Below are positions 50,649 through 59,484 of a stretch of 64,000 bases of DNA, one piece after another. Every line of letters starts with the position of its first letter. Positions within the stretch are counted from its first letter, which is position 1. Below the pieces are notes generated by a model. It had not been told where the DNA came from and made no database searches. It was given only the letters and a program-made list of their open reading frames with translations. Both the position numbers and the translations under genes were made by a program. The stretch spans positions 180,272 to 244,271 of the forward strand of contig NZ_JMCC02000029.1 in NCBI RefSeq assembly GCF_000737335.2, given 5' to 3'. Source of the stretch: Enhygromyxa salina (lineage in GTDB: Bacteria; Myxococcota_A; Polyangia; Nannocystales; Nannocystaceae).

Positions 50649-53258
50649 ATGATGGACCTGACCCCAATCGCCCAGGCGATCTTGGTCTACACGGTGCTCG
50701 CCGTCGGCGTGCTCGTGACCTTGTTCGGTGGCCTCGCGCAGCTGCGCGAGCTCCCGCGCGCGCTGAAGTCTGGCCCCAACGCGGCGCTGGTGCGGCGCGG
50801 CTTCCTAGCGGCGAGCGTCGGCATGGGCAGCGTTGGCGGCTCGTTGTTGGCGCTCGAGCTTGGCGGCCCCGGTGCGATCGGCTGGATGTGGGTCGCCTCG
50901 TTCTTGGGCATGGGCCTGGTCTACGCCGAGGTCATGCTCGCGCTGCGCTTTCGTCGTCGCGTTGGTGACCAGCGGCGGGCGGGCACGGTCTACGCCCTGG
51001 CCGATGGGATCCCGCCCTTGCACGTGCGCGCGCTCGAGTGGCTGGGCGCGCCCAACCTGATCTCGGGGCAGACGCTGGCGCTGTTGTTCTCGCTGGTCTT
51101 CATGGTGTTCGCGGTCGCGGCTGGCTCGATGCTGCAGACCCAGCAGAGCGGCGTGCTGCTGGCCACGCTCGGCGGGGATCGCTGGCTGGTCGCGGGGTTC
51201 CTGGTCGTGGCTGCGGGGATCGGCATGTTGGTGCCCAAGCTGCGCGACTTCGTGGTCGCGCTTGGGCCTGTGGCGGTCGCGCTCTACGTGCTCGCGGTGA
51301 TCCTGATGATCGTGCGCTCGCCCGGGGACCCCGGCGCGGCGCTCTCGCAGATCATCTCGGGCATGCGCGGCGCGACCCCAGCCGAGCTCGCGGGCGGGGC
51401 CGCTGGCGGCGGGTTGCTGATGGCGCTGCAGGTTGGCTTCTTGCGCGGGACCTTGGCGACCGAGGCGGGGATCGGCAGCGTCGGGTTCACGCCCCAAGCC
51501 GACGCCGCCAAGCGCCCCGAAGCCGCGGCTGCCGCTGCGATGTTGGCCCCGTTGATCAGCGGCATCGTGGTCCCCACGCTGACCGCGATCGTGGCGCTGA
51601 CCTCGACCCCATGGGTCAACCAGCGGGTTGACGAGCCCGGCGAGCGGCTGGCCAGCGCCGATGAGCGCCTGGCCAGCGACGCCGAGCTCATCGAGATCGC
51701 GGCGGTCCTTGGCGATGGTGATCTCGAGCGCCTGAGCCCCGATGATCGCAAGCGCGTGGTCGCGCTGTGGGCCCCGCTCGAGCGCCCGCAGGCGCGGGGA
51801 ACGGCGGCCAGCTTGCAGGCTGGGCAGACCGTGGTGCTGCCGATCGACGCGATCGCCCCCGAGGGCGCGACCGACGACAGCGAAGGCATGCTCGAGGATC
51901 ATGTCTACCCCATGGTCATGCGCGCGAGCCCCCGCGGCATGAAGGTGCCTGCCCGCGAAGGTCAAAAATCCTTGGTGCTCGGGCTCGCCGAAGAGACCGA
52001 GCTGATCCGCGAGGTCGTGTTTCACGATCGCAACGCCGCGCGGGGCATGCACGCGGCCTATGATCTGCGGATCCCGGTCAAGAACGAGGTGCTCGGCGCC
52101 GAAGGCCAGCAGTTCGTCCGCCTGACACCGGTTGACGAGAGCGTGGATCTGTACCGCTTGTCCAAGACCCGCGACGGCCCCTACGCGGTGTTCGGTGACT
52201 TTCGCTTCGAAGGTCTCGTGACCAAGATGTTCCAGACCCGCTGGGGCGTTCACCACGCGCTGTTCGAGGTCGACCCGCCGCCTTACCGGCCGCTGAGTCT
52301 GCGGACCACGGTGCCGTCGGCGGCGTTTCGTGGGCCCTACTTCGACAACGGCGAGGCCCGGCCGCCGCTGGCCATGGTCGCCCGCGAGGGCTTCGAGGCC
52401 CCGATCGGCGCGCGGATTCAGATGGAGTTTCGTCCGCCCCCGCGCGGCATGGAGTTCGGCCACCTGCTGACTTCGGGCGAGCTGATGACGCCACCTTGGG
52501 CGTTCTTGGCCGACACCACCACGGCGGTGATCCGCCACAAGACCGATCCAAGCAAAGACCTGCTGATCCCCGTCAGCGCGACCTTGGTCGACGGCACCCT
52601 TCGCTTCTTGAGCGGCCGCAAGGACATCGCGGACTTCGCCAAGGCGGATCGCTGGCGCGCCTACACGGGCCCGTACCTGTTGCCGCCCCCGCAGCGGCTC
52701 GAGGTCGAGGTTCACGCCGGCGCCCGGTTCCCGGCGTCTAGCAGCTACCTGAGCCGCCTGGGCCTGGATCGCAGCTCGCTCGCCGGGCCGCTGTCGGATC
52801 GTCGCACGCTCGTCGCCGTGCACCCCTACGGCGAGCCGCAGGGCTCCCGCGGTGAGCTCTACACGCCGCACCCCGCCGAGCTCGCGCCGTTCATGGAAGG
52901 GCCCTACGTCTCGGGCGAGGGGCTCGAGCGCGTGGGCTGGGCGTCACGCATGGAGGTCAAGCGCAGCAGCGCGCTGTTGCTGTCGGTCAGCGTGCTGATC
53001 TTGGCGCTGACAACCATGATCGCGTGGGGGGGCTACGGCGCGCGCGCGGCCGACTTCGCGTTTGGTCGCGGCGCCGGGGTTGGGTTTCGCGTCGTGTTCT
53101 TGGTCGCCGGGTTGGCCGGGGCCACGCTCACGGTGCTGCCGATCCTCACGATCGCCGACTACGCAATGTTGGGCCTGGTCACGCTGCACGGCCTGGGTCT
53201 GCTCGTCTTGCTGATCCGGACCCGCCCGCTCAAATCGCCCGAACCACCCAGCGCATGA
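50649..53258 (+). CDS. Alanine/cation symporter-family protein with a large inserted domain
   Basis: An 869-residue protein from the ATG at 50649 (MMDLTPIAQAILVY); an ATG at 50631 adds six residues. The first 320 residues match the AGCS family of sodium-amino acid symporters (GMGSVGGSLLALELGGPGA, ATEAGIGSVGF, GIVVPTLTAIVALTS). The family end, MIAWGGYGARAADFAFGRG followed by two membrane helices, is at about 785-860. Between them lie about 445 mostly soluble residues without a known motif. The canonical protein has only a short loop there. The insert should be on one side of the inner membrane and may sense or gate. Its stop overlaps the DUF2330 remnant (ATGA). Confidence 0.8.
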   Translation: MMDLTPIAQAILVYTVLAVGVLVTLFGGLAQLRELPRALKSGPNAALVRRGFLAASVGMGSVGGSLLALELGGPGAIGWMWVASFLGMGLVYAEVMLALRFRRRVGDQRRAGTVYALADGIPPLHVRALEWLGAPNLISGQTLALLFSLVFMVFAVAAGSMLQTQQSGVLLATLGGDRWLVAGFLVVAAGIGMLVPKLRDFVVALGPVAVALYVLAVILMIVRSPGDPGAALSQIISGMRGATPAELAGGAAGGGLLMALQVGFLRGTLATEAGIGSVGFTPQADAAKRPEAAAAAAMLAPLISGIVVPTLTAIVALTSTPWVNQRVDEPGERLASADERLASDAELIEIAAVLGDGDLERLSPDDRKRVVALWAPLERPQARGTAASLQAGQTVVLPIDAIAPEGATDDSEGMLEDHVYPMVMRASPRGMKVPAREGQKSLVLGLAEETELIREVVFHDRNAARGMHAAYDLRIPVKNEVLGAEGQQFVRLTPVDESVDLYRLSKTRDGPYAVFGDFRFEGLVTKMFQTRWGVHHALFEVDPPPYRPLSLRTTVPSAAFRGPYFDNGEARPPLAMVAREGFEAPIGARIQMEFRPPPRGMEFGHLLTSGELMTPPWAFLADTTTAVIRHKTDPSKDLLIPVSATLVDGTLRFLSGRKDIADFAKADRWRAYTGPYLLPPPQRLEVEVHAGARFPASSSYLSRLGLDRSSLAGPLSDRRTLVAVHPYGEPQGSRGELYTPHPAELAPFMEGPYVSGEGLERVGWASRMEVKRSSALLLSVSVLILALTTMIAWGGYGARAADFAFGRGAGVGFRVVFLVAGLAGATLTVLPILTIADYAMLGLVTLHGLGLLVLLIRTRPLKSPEPPSA

Positions 53259-53703
53259 CCCAGCCCGCGTCGCACCTCCGCCAGCGCCTACTGACCTTCC
53301 TGACTTGTCTGACGGCTGGGGCCGTCGGCGCTGGCCTGGTCGCGACCCCGAGTGAAGCCGAGGCGTTCTGCGGCTTTTAGGTCGCTGGCGCTGACGCCGA
53401 GCTCTACAACAACGCGACCATGGTGGTGCTCATGGTGACTTCGTGACCGAGTCGGCCGCCGAGCGGATCGAGGCGGACGTCGGCCCGCTGCCGAACGGGC
53501 CGAGCGAGCCGCTGAAGCCGGATCCGCACGGCGGGCTGGGGCGCGGTGGCGGCAGCGTTGACGGTGGTGGTGGCAGTGGCGGCTGTGCTCGCTGTGCGAC
53601 GGCCGAAGACGACTACGAGATGGCTGGCGGGCTCGCTGCGACCACGACCTTCGCGATGTTCGGGGTGTTCGGGCTGCGTCGCCGCCGACGCGATCGCTAC
53701 TAG
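53255..53703 (+). pseudogene. Broken DUF2330 gene with C-terminal sorting tail
   Basis: From an ATG that overlaps the symporter stop: a signal peptide (TFLTCLTAGAVGAGLVATPS) and AEAFCGF, then TAG at 53378-53380, then VAGADAELYNNATMVVLM in the same frame and a TGA. Intact DUF2330 proteins read CGFYV at this place, so a Tyr codon became amber. Most of the domain is deleted. The C-terminal part (from 53443, another frame) has a Gly-rich linker, GGCARCATAEDD, a membrane helix and RRRRRDRY, a Cys-helix-Arg sorting tail as in myxobacterial surface proteins. It is not expected to be functional. Confidence 0.8.
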
Positions 53704-53727
53704 TTTCGAGCGAGGGGAGCGACTTGC

Positions 53728-54309
<582 letters not shown>

Positions 54310-54370
54310 ATCGGCCCCTCATTAGCATGCTTCCACTTGGCCTGCGTGGTTCGTTGGCGTATGCGAAGCC

Positions 54371-54877
54371 ATGCGGACCTCCGATCCCGAGCTCGCCGCG
54401 CAACTACGCGAGATCAAACTGTTCGTCTGCGACATCGACGGCACCCTCACCGACGGCACGACGACGTGGCTGGGCCCCGAGCACGGCTGGGTGCAGACCT
54501 ACCGCCACCGTGACGGCGACGCGATCCGGCAGCTGGTCGCGGCAGGTGTGGGCTTCGTGCCGCTGTCGCGCAACGGCAGCGCCTGCGCCCGAGCGCGGAT
54601 GCAGACCTTGGGCTTGGACACGCGTTGGCTTGGCGTCGACGACAAGCTGCCCGCACTTCGGGAGATCCTGGCGGCGTTCGCCGTCGAGCCGCGCCACGTG
54701 CTGGTCATGGGCGACGGCACCCATGACGCGGTCCTCATGCCGGTCGTGGGCATCGGCGTCGCCGTTGCCGACGCGCACCCGCTGGCGACGCGAGCCGCCC
54801 GCTTGGTGACCCAGGCGGGCGGCGGACAGGGGGCGGTGGAGGAGTTGATCACCGCGATCCTGGATGCGCGGGGCTGA
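54371..54877 (+). CDS. HAD phosphatase, KdsC-like
   Basis: A 168-residue C0-type HAD hydrolase. Motif I is CDIDGTLTDG (both Asp present), motif II is LSRNGSACARARM, Lys in DDKLPALREI, and motif IV is GDGTHDAVLMPV, where KdsC has GDDxxD. Length and order match KDO-8-phosphate phosphatases, which release phosphate from the sugar acid. The changed motif IV (Gly in place of the first Asp) makes the exact substrate uncertain. No kds gene is near. Confidence 0.75.
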   Translation: MRTSDPELAAQLREIKLFVCDIDGTLTDGTTTWLGPEHGWVQTYRHRDGDAIRQLVAAGVGFVPLSRNGSACARARMQTLGLDTRWLGVDDKLPALREILAAFAVEPRHVLVMGDGTHDAVLMPVVGIGVAVADAHPLATRAARLVTQAGGGQGAVEELITAILDARG

Positions 54878-54883
54878 GCGGCC

Positions 54884-56662
54884 TCAGTCCGCCGACTCGC
54901 CAGCGTTCGTGTACACCGGCTTGATGTCGACGGGGATCCCATCGAGCTTGGCCAGCGCCGCCTGCATGGGCGGCGACATCACGGCGTACTTGGCCAAGAA
55001 CGCGTCGACGGCCGGCTTGTCCCCGTTGTGCTGCAGCATCACGACATCGTGAACCAGCGTCTCGATCGACTTCTCGAGCTTCTTGGTGTCCACGGTAAAC
55101 AGCCCCGTAGCCTCGTCGAAGGTCGCGGCGCCGTCCTCCAAGAACCGGTTGATCTGGAACGCGGCGCCCTTGCCATGGGCCTCGGCCACGCCAAACCGCA
55201 CGCTGCGAAACAGCCCGGCGAAGTAGGTGACCAGCAGCTGATCACGGAACGCCTTGGGGAACTGCTTCTTGTCGATCATGAACAGCACGTTCCACGCGCC
55301 CATGACGTCGGCCTTGCCCTCTTCGAGCGGCGAGTAGCTCGAGCCCAGGGCAACGCGGACCTCGACCTCGCGGCCGTCGATCTTCACCATCGCCGGACCC
55401 AGGCTGTGGCTGAGCTCGTGGAACAGGACCTCGTTGAAGAACGCCTCTTGCGAGAGCAAGGGCAGCTGCTCGGGGTTCATGATCCGCTGGGCGATCGGCG
55501 TCATGATCACGTCGAACTTCGCGTTGATCGCGTTGCGTAGCATGACCTTCTTGGCGCCCTTCTCGGCGCGCACCCGCTCGTCGTTGGGCAGGTTGAAGGC
55601 GATCGTCTGCACGGACTTGCGCGCGTCACCCGAAGTGAACACCAGGTCGACCACGCGGATCGGGCTCTCGGCGCCGCGCTTGGTCTTGACCTCTTTCGGC
55701 ACCGGCAGGTTCTGCTCCATCTTGGGCAGCCAGTCCTTGTAGACCCCCAGCTGCTTGGACGCGACCGGATCCGACACGGTCACGAACGCCTCGAAGCTGG
55801 CCTTGAGCCCGAGCAGCTCGTCTTCGTAGGTCTCGTAGGGGCCAATTGTGATCTCGACGTCGGAGTCGAGGTCCATCCAGTCTTTGTCGGATTGGTAATA
55901 GTCGTCGCTGCGAAACGCGGCCGCCCGTGAGCGCAGGAAGGTTGCGAGCGAGGCGTTCTTGGTCAGCGCGGCGGCGGCCTCCAGCTTTTGGGCGGCGGGC
56001 TCGAGCCACTCGGCGAACGCCTCGCTGTAGGCGACCGCGCTCAATTTGGTTGGGTCCTTGGGGTCGCGGCGGACCAGCGTGAACAGCCCCTCGAGCTCGT
56101 CACGCATGGCCGGGTTGGCCGCCGTGAACGCCCGAAACTCGTCGGCGGTCAGGCCCGGCGGGTAAAACCCCGCGCCCGGGGGGTGCGGGATGTTGATCGC
56201 AAACGGGGCGAAGTGATCCTGCCGGTCCCACGGTGCCCGCATGATCTGGAAGTAGTCGTAGCGCAGCTGCTCGAGCTCCCCGCCAGCCTTGGCTGCTTCC
56301 GCCAGTTGCTGGGCGTGGGTTGGGTACTCTGCCCAGACCTGGCGATCGAAGATCGGATCGAGCAAGCGGGCGGCGGAGATCAGCTCTTCGAGGGCGGCGC
56401 GCTCGGACTCCGCGAGACCCGAGAGATCCGCCTGCAGCACGACCGGCTGAAACTGCGCGACCTTGGCCTGCAGCGCGGCCGCGTCGACCTCGGGGTTGCC
56501 GAGCGCGTAGCCGGTTGGCTTGGCGGGCTGGGTTGGCTCGGTTGGATCAGTTGTGGGCGTCACGGTCGGCTCCGGGGCGGGCTTGTCACACGCGCTGGTG
56601 AGCGCGCAGCTGAGCGCGAGGCTGGACAGGAGCAGGACGGGTCGCAGTTGGAAGTCGGGCAT
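54884..56662 (-). CDS. M49-like (dipeptidyl-peptidase III type) lipoprotein metallopeptidase
   Basis: A 592-residue lipoprotein from the ATG at 56662 (signal ending SCALTSAC, then a Pro/Thr linker). The zinc site is HELSHSLG with the second Glu in EEGKADVMG, the arrangement of bacterial M49-like proteins. The N-terminal half is helical (FAPFAINIPHPPGAGFYPPG is characteristic). It should cleave short peptides in the periplasm or at the outer membrane. It diverges from the adaptor-kinase pair by 122 bp. Confidence 0.8.
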   Translation of the reverse strand: MPDFQLRPVLLLSSLALSCALTSACDKPAPEPTVTPTTDPTEPTQPAKPTGYALGNPEVDAAALQAKVAQFQPVVLQADLSGLAESERAALEELISAARLLDPIFDRQVWAEYPTHAQQLAEAAKAGGELEQLRYDYFQIMRAPWDRQDHFAPFAINIPHPPGAGFYPPGLTADEFRAFTAANPAMRDELEGLFTLVRRDPKDPTKLSAVAYSEAFAEWLEPAAQKLEAAAALTKNASLATFLRSRAAAFRSDDYYQSDKDWMDLDSDVEITIGPYETYEDELLGLKASFEAFVTVSDPVASKQLGVYKDWLPKMEQNLPVPKEVKTKRGAESPIRVVDLVFTSGDARKSVQTIAFNLPNDERVRAEKGAKKVMLRNAINAKFDVIMTPIAQRIMNPEQLPLLSQEAFFNEVLFHELSHSLGPAMVKIDGREVEVRVALGSSYSPLEEGKADVMGAWNVLFMIDKKQFPKAFRDQLLVTYFAGLFRSVRFGVAEAHGKGAAFQINRFLEDGAATFDEATGLFTVDTKKLEKSIETLVHDVVMLQHNGDKPAVDAFLAKYAVMSPPMQAALAKLDGIPVDIKPVYTNAGESAD

Positions 56663-56784
56663 CGGGAGGTGCGCAGGCTCGCACACGACCTTGGGCAGGT
56701 AAACTGCCGGCGATGGTGTGTCCTGATTCTGTGAAACGCCATCCAGGGAGAGGGGTCACGTTCGCGTGGGCACGTGCCCGTAGA

Positions 56785-57708
56785 ATGCCCACGATGATGC
56801 CGCTGAACTTGGCTTTGTTGTTGGTGCTCGGATCCCCCCCGCACGACGAAGAGCCGGGTACCGCACCTCTCGAACAAGCGGTCATTTCAGCGAGCCCCAC
56901 GGCGGAGTCCGCTCACCAACTCGCCGAGGCGTTGACAGCAGCCGAGGCGGAGGCGCTCGAACTCGTCCAAGACGCGGACGCGCTCGCGCTCCTCGATCGA
57001 GCCAGGCTGGCGCTCGCGTCGATCTACCTGGCGCTCGGCGACAGCACCAAGGCCGCGGCTGCGATGGACGAGGTCATTCGCTCGGCCATGGGCCGCGACG
57101 TCGGGGCGGGGAGCTTTGGGCCGACCGTGCTCGAGCTCTACGAGCGACGTTTGCAGGCTCTGCAAGACACTGGCACGTCCACGATCGCTATCGTCTGTCA
57201 TGGCTGTGAGGTCATCATCAATGAGGCCCATGTGACCGATCCCGCCACTCCGCTGTACCTTGGCAGCTATCGGGTATGGGTCGTGTTCACCGATCCCCGC
57301 CGCGCCCCCACCCATCTAGAGATCGAGCTGAGCGAGCCAGGCATTGTCGCGAGGCGCTCGTTCCTCGCTGTCAGCCAGTCACCAAGAGATGCGCCCGAGG
57401 TGAACAGCGAGGGAACCGCTCGCCTGCTCCCACGCTGGGCCGAGCTCACCATGGCTTCGGCCGGGGCGGTTGCGATGATCAGCGGGGTCGTTCTGGCGTC
57501 ACTCAACGGCAAATGTAGAGGCGACGCACGCGGAGGCGACAGCGAGACCTGTCCGCAGCTCTACCACAACCGCCCCCAAGACATCGTCCTGATCGGCCTC
57601 GGCACCACCGCGGTGGTTGCCGCCGGCGTTGTGTTGACGATTGACGAGGTCCGAGTCGGCCGCGCGCGCGGTCACCAAGCGATGTTGACATGGACGACTC
57701 GATTCTAG
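56785..57708 (+). CDS. Membrane adaptor in front of a Ser/Thr kinase
   Basis: A 307-residue protein. The start is ATG at 56785, or 56794 for a shorter leader. It has a signal helix (MMPLNLALLLVLG), a helical part with TPR-like features (ALALLDRARLALASIYLALG), a small PEGA-like beta domain (TIAIVCHGCEVIINEAHVTD) and two C-terminal membrane helices (AGAVAMISGVVLA, LIGLGTTAVVAAGVVLTI). Its 3' end overlaps the kinase start by 19 bp, so the two are produced together; it probably feeds an envelope signal to the kinase. Confidence 0.65.
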   Translation: MPTMMPLNLALLLVLGSPPHDEEPGTAPLEQAVISASPTAESAHQLAEALTAAEAEALELVQDADALALLDRARLALASIYLALGDSTKAAAAMDEVIRSAMGRDVGAGSFGPTVLELYERRLQALQDTGTSTIAIVCHGCEVIINEAHVTDPATPLYLGSYRVWVVFTDPRRAPTHLEIELSEPGIVARRSFLAVSQSPRDAPEVNSEGTARLLPRWAELTMASAGAVAMISGVVLASLNGKCRGDARGGDSETCPQLYHNRPQDIVLIGLGTTAVVAAGVVLTIDEVRVGRARGHQAMLTWTTRF

Positions 57709-59456
57709 GCGAGGCAGCCGCTCGAGTCGGGCCCTATACCCTCGTCCGCCGGCTCGGCGCGGGGGGCATGGGTGAGGTCTGGGTCGGGCGTCGGGCCCAT
57801 CAGACCGGCGCCTACAAGACCGTGGCCATCAAGCTGCTCACGCCCGAACGCGCCCATGACGAGGCGTCGCAGCGCATGTTCGACGATGAGGCCCGGCTAT
57901 CGATGCTGTTGTGCAACTCCAACATCGTGCAGGTGTTCGACGTCGGCGAAGACGCCGGTGTGCACTACATGGCCATGGAATGGGTCGACGGCATGAACCT
58001 CGACGAGCTCAGCAGCACCCTGCGCGAGCGCGACGAGACGCTCCCGCTGTCCGTGGTCGGCTACATCGTCGGCGAGATCCTCAAGGCCCTGGCTTATGCC
58101 CACGAATTTGTCCACGAAGGTCACGAGCGGACGATCGTTCACCGCGATGTCTCGGCCCACAATGTCATGATCTCGGTCGCCGGCGAGGTCAAGCTGATGG
58201 ACTTTGGCATCGCCCGCGTCGCGTCCGAGGAGACCAGCGGCATCCACGTCAAGGGGAAGCTTCGCTACATGCCACCGGAGCAGCTTCGCGGTGATGCACG
58301 GGCGCCAACCATCGATCTGTTCGCCGTCGGAGCGATCCTCCACGAGCTCCTCGATGGTCAACGCTTCCGCTCGGGCGTCGTGGACGAGGCTCGCCTCTAT
58401 GGCATGGTACTCGATGGCGAGGTCCCGCCGCTCACGTGTGCTTCAGAGCGGGTCCCGGGGGAGGTCGAGGTCCTGAGAAGCCATCTCCTGAGGGCTGACG
58501 CGACCGAGCGGATCCAGTCCGCGCGCGAGGCTCACCGCTGTCTCTCGGTCTGGTCCGGCTACCGCGACGCGAAATTCGAGCTGCAAGACCTCGTCCGTGG
58601 ATGTGTCAGTCCAGCGAGCTCGGGCACGGAGAGCATCAGCGTCTCCCACGTCTCGCGGTCTCGCCCTCGACCGCTCCGGACCGACTCGCACGCCGCCCGG
58701 ACCCGCCCTCACGTCTCGCTGAGCTCACCTCAAAACCTGAAGACAGACCCGCTTGCTTCGCGAGCAACGTCGCGCAGCAGCTCCGCGAGAGCTGAGACGG
58801 ACGAGCGCTCCATCTTCACCCAGGTGCTGCCTCCCCCCGCCCGAGCGAACGTCTTCCTTGCATCGCTCGTTGCGCTGCCTCTGCTTGTCCTGGTGTTGTT
58901 TGGAGCTGGCCTGGTCTGGCTCGCATTTCCCCGTCGCGCGTCGAGCGTCAAGCAGCCGCTCGAGAGCTCTCGAGCCGTCGAGGCCGAGCCGCCGGCTGTC
59001 GTCGACACCACCGTCGTAGTGCCTCGTCCCATAGAGGGGGCCGGAGCACCACTCCCGCATCCGAGCAATCCGGAGCTGAGCGCCCCGGCTCCGACATCGG
59101 TCGCAAGCGAGCCGCCGAATTCGCCTGAAGTCATCGAGCCTCCGCCCAATATCGAGCAACATGCGTCGGAGTCCGCCAAGATTTTCGAGCCCCAGCCGCC
59201 GCCTCGCGTGTCTGTGATGATCAGCGCGCCAACGGTGTTTTGGATCGAGATCCAGATCGGCGGCAGGATCCACTCCCTCGATCGCATGGGAGCAAAAACC
59301 CAGGCTCGCGCTCGCCTACGCCCGGGGACCTATCAAGTGCGCTACCGCAACGTCGCGCGTGGAGCGTGGCGCTCGGGTGGGACAGTGACAATCCCCGACA
59401 CCCGAGAGTCGCTGCATTTGATGTTGCAGCAGTCGGGGAAATTCAAGATCGAGTGA
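57690..59456 (+). CDS. Membrane Ser/Thr protein kinase with extracytoplasmic tail
   Basis: A 588-residue kinase. Catalytic domain at about 13-290: GAGGMGEVW, VAIKLL, HRDVSAHNVMI and DFGIAR; the HRDxS form is common in myxobacterial kinases. A juxtamembrane Ser/Arg-rich segment follows. The membrane helix is at about 388-412 (ASLVALPLLVLVLFGAGLVW), then a Pro-rich linker and a PEGA-like domain at the end (RLRPGTYQVRYRNVARGAW). It phosphorylates cytoplasmic proteins in response to the outside. Coupled to the adaptor gene before it. ATG start. Confidence 0.9.
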   Translation: MDDSILGEAAARVGPYTLVRRLGAGGMGEVWVGRRAHQTGAYKTVAIKLLTPERAHDEASQRMFDDEARLSMLLCNSNIVQVFDVGEDAGVHYMAMEWVDGMNLDELSSTLRERDETLPLSVVGYIVGEILKALAYAHEFVHEGHERTIVHRDVSAHNVMISVAGEVKLMDFGIARVASEETSGIHVKGKLRYMPPEQLRGDARAPTIDLFAVGAILHELLDGQRFRSGVVDEARLYGMVLDGEVPPLTCASERVPGEVEVLRSHLLRADATERIQSAREAHRCLSVWSGYRDAKFELQDLVRGCVSPASSGTESISVSHVSRSRPRPLRTDSHAARTRPHVSLSSPQNLKTDPLASRATSRSSSARAETDERSIFTQVLPPPARANVFLASLVALPLLVLVLFGAGLVWLAFPRRASSVKQPLESSRAVEAEPPAVVDTTVVVPRPIEGAGAPLPHPSNPELSAPAPTSVASEPPNSPEVIEPPPNIEQHASESAKIFEPQPPPRVSVMISAPTVFWIEIQIGGRIHSLDRMGAKTQARARLRPGTYQVRYRNVARGAWRSGGTVTIPDTRESLHLMLQQSGKFKIE

Positions 59457-59484
59457 ACACTCATCAAGGCCAGCATACGTGAAC

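Noticed and set aside
49712..50667. Long Gly/Arg-rich ORFs on the minus strand (up to 986 residues) extending the 47549 gene through the 22-bp array
   Set aside because: The array has no stop in any frame, so the extension is an artefact; the conserved protein starts at the ATG at 49711.
24489..53380. Genome-wide recoding of TAG as an amino acid
   Set aside because: Several intact genes end in TAG with no conserved sequence beyond it (aldehyde dehydrogenase, glutamine-synthetase-like gene, zinc-ribbon gene, ftsI).
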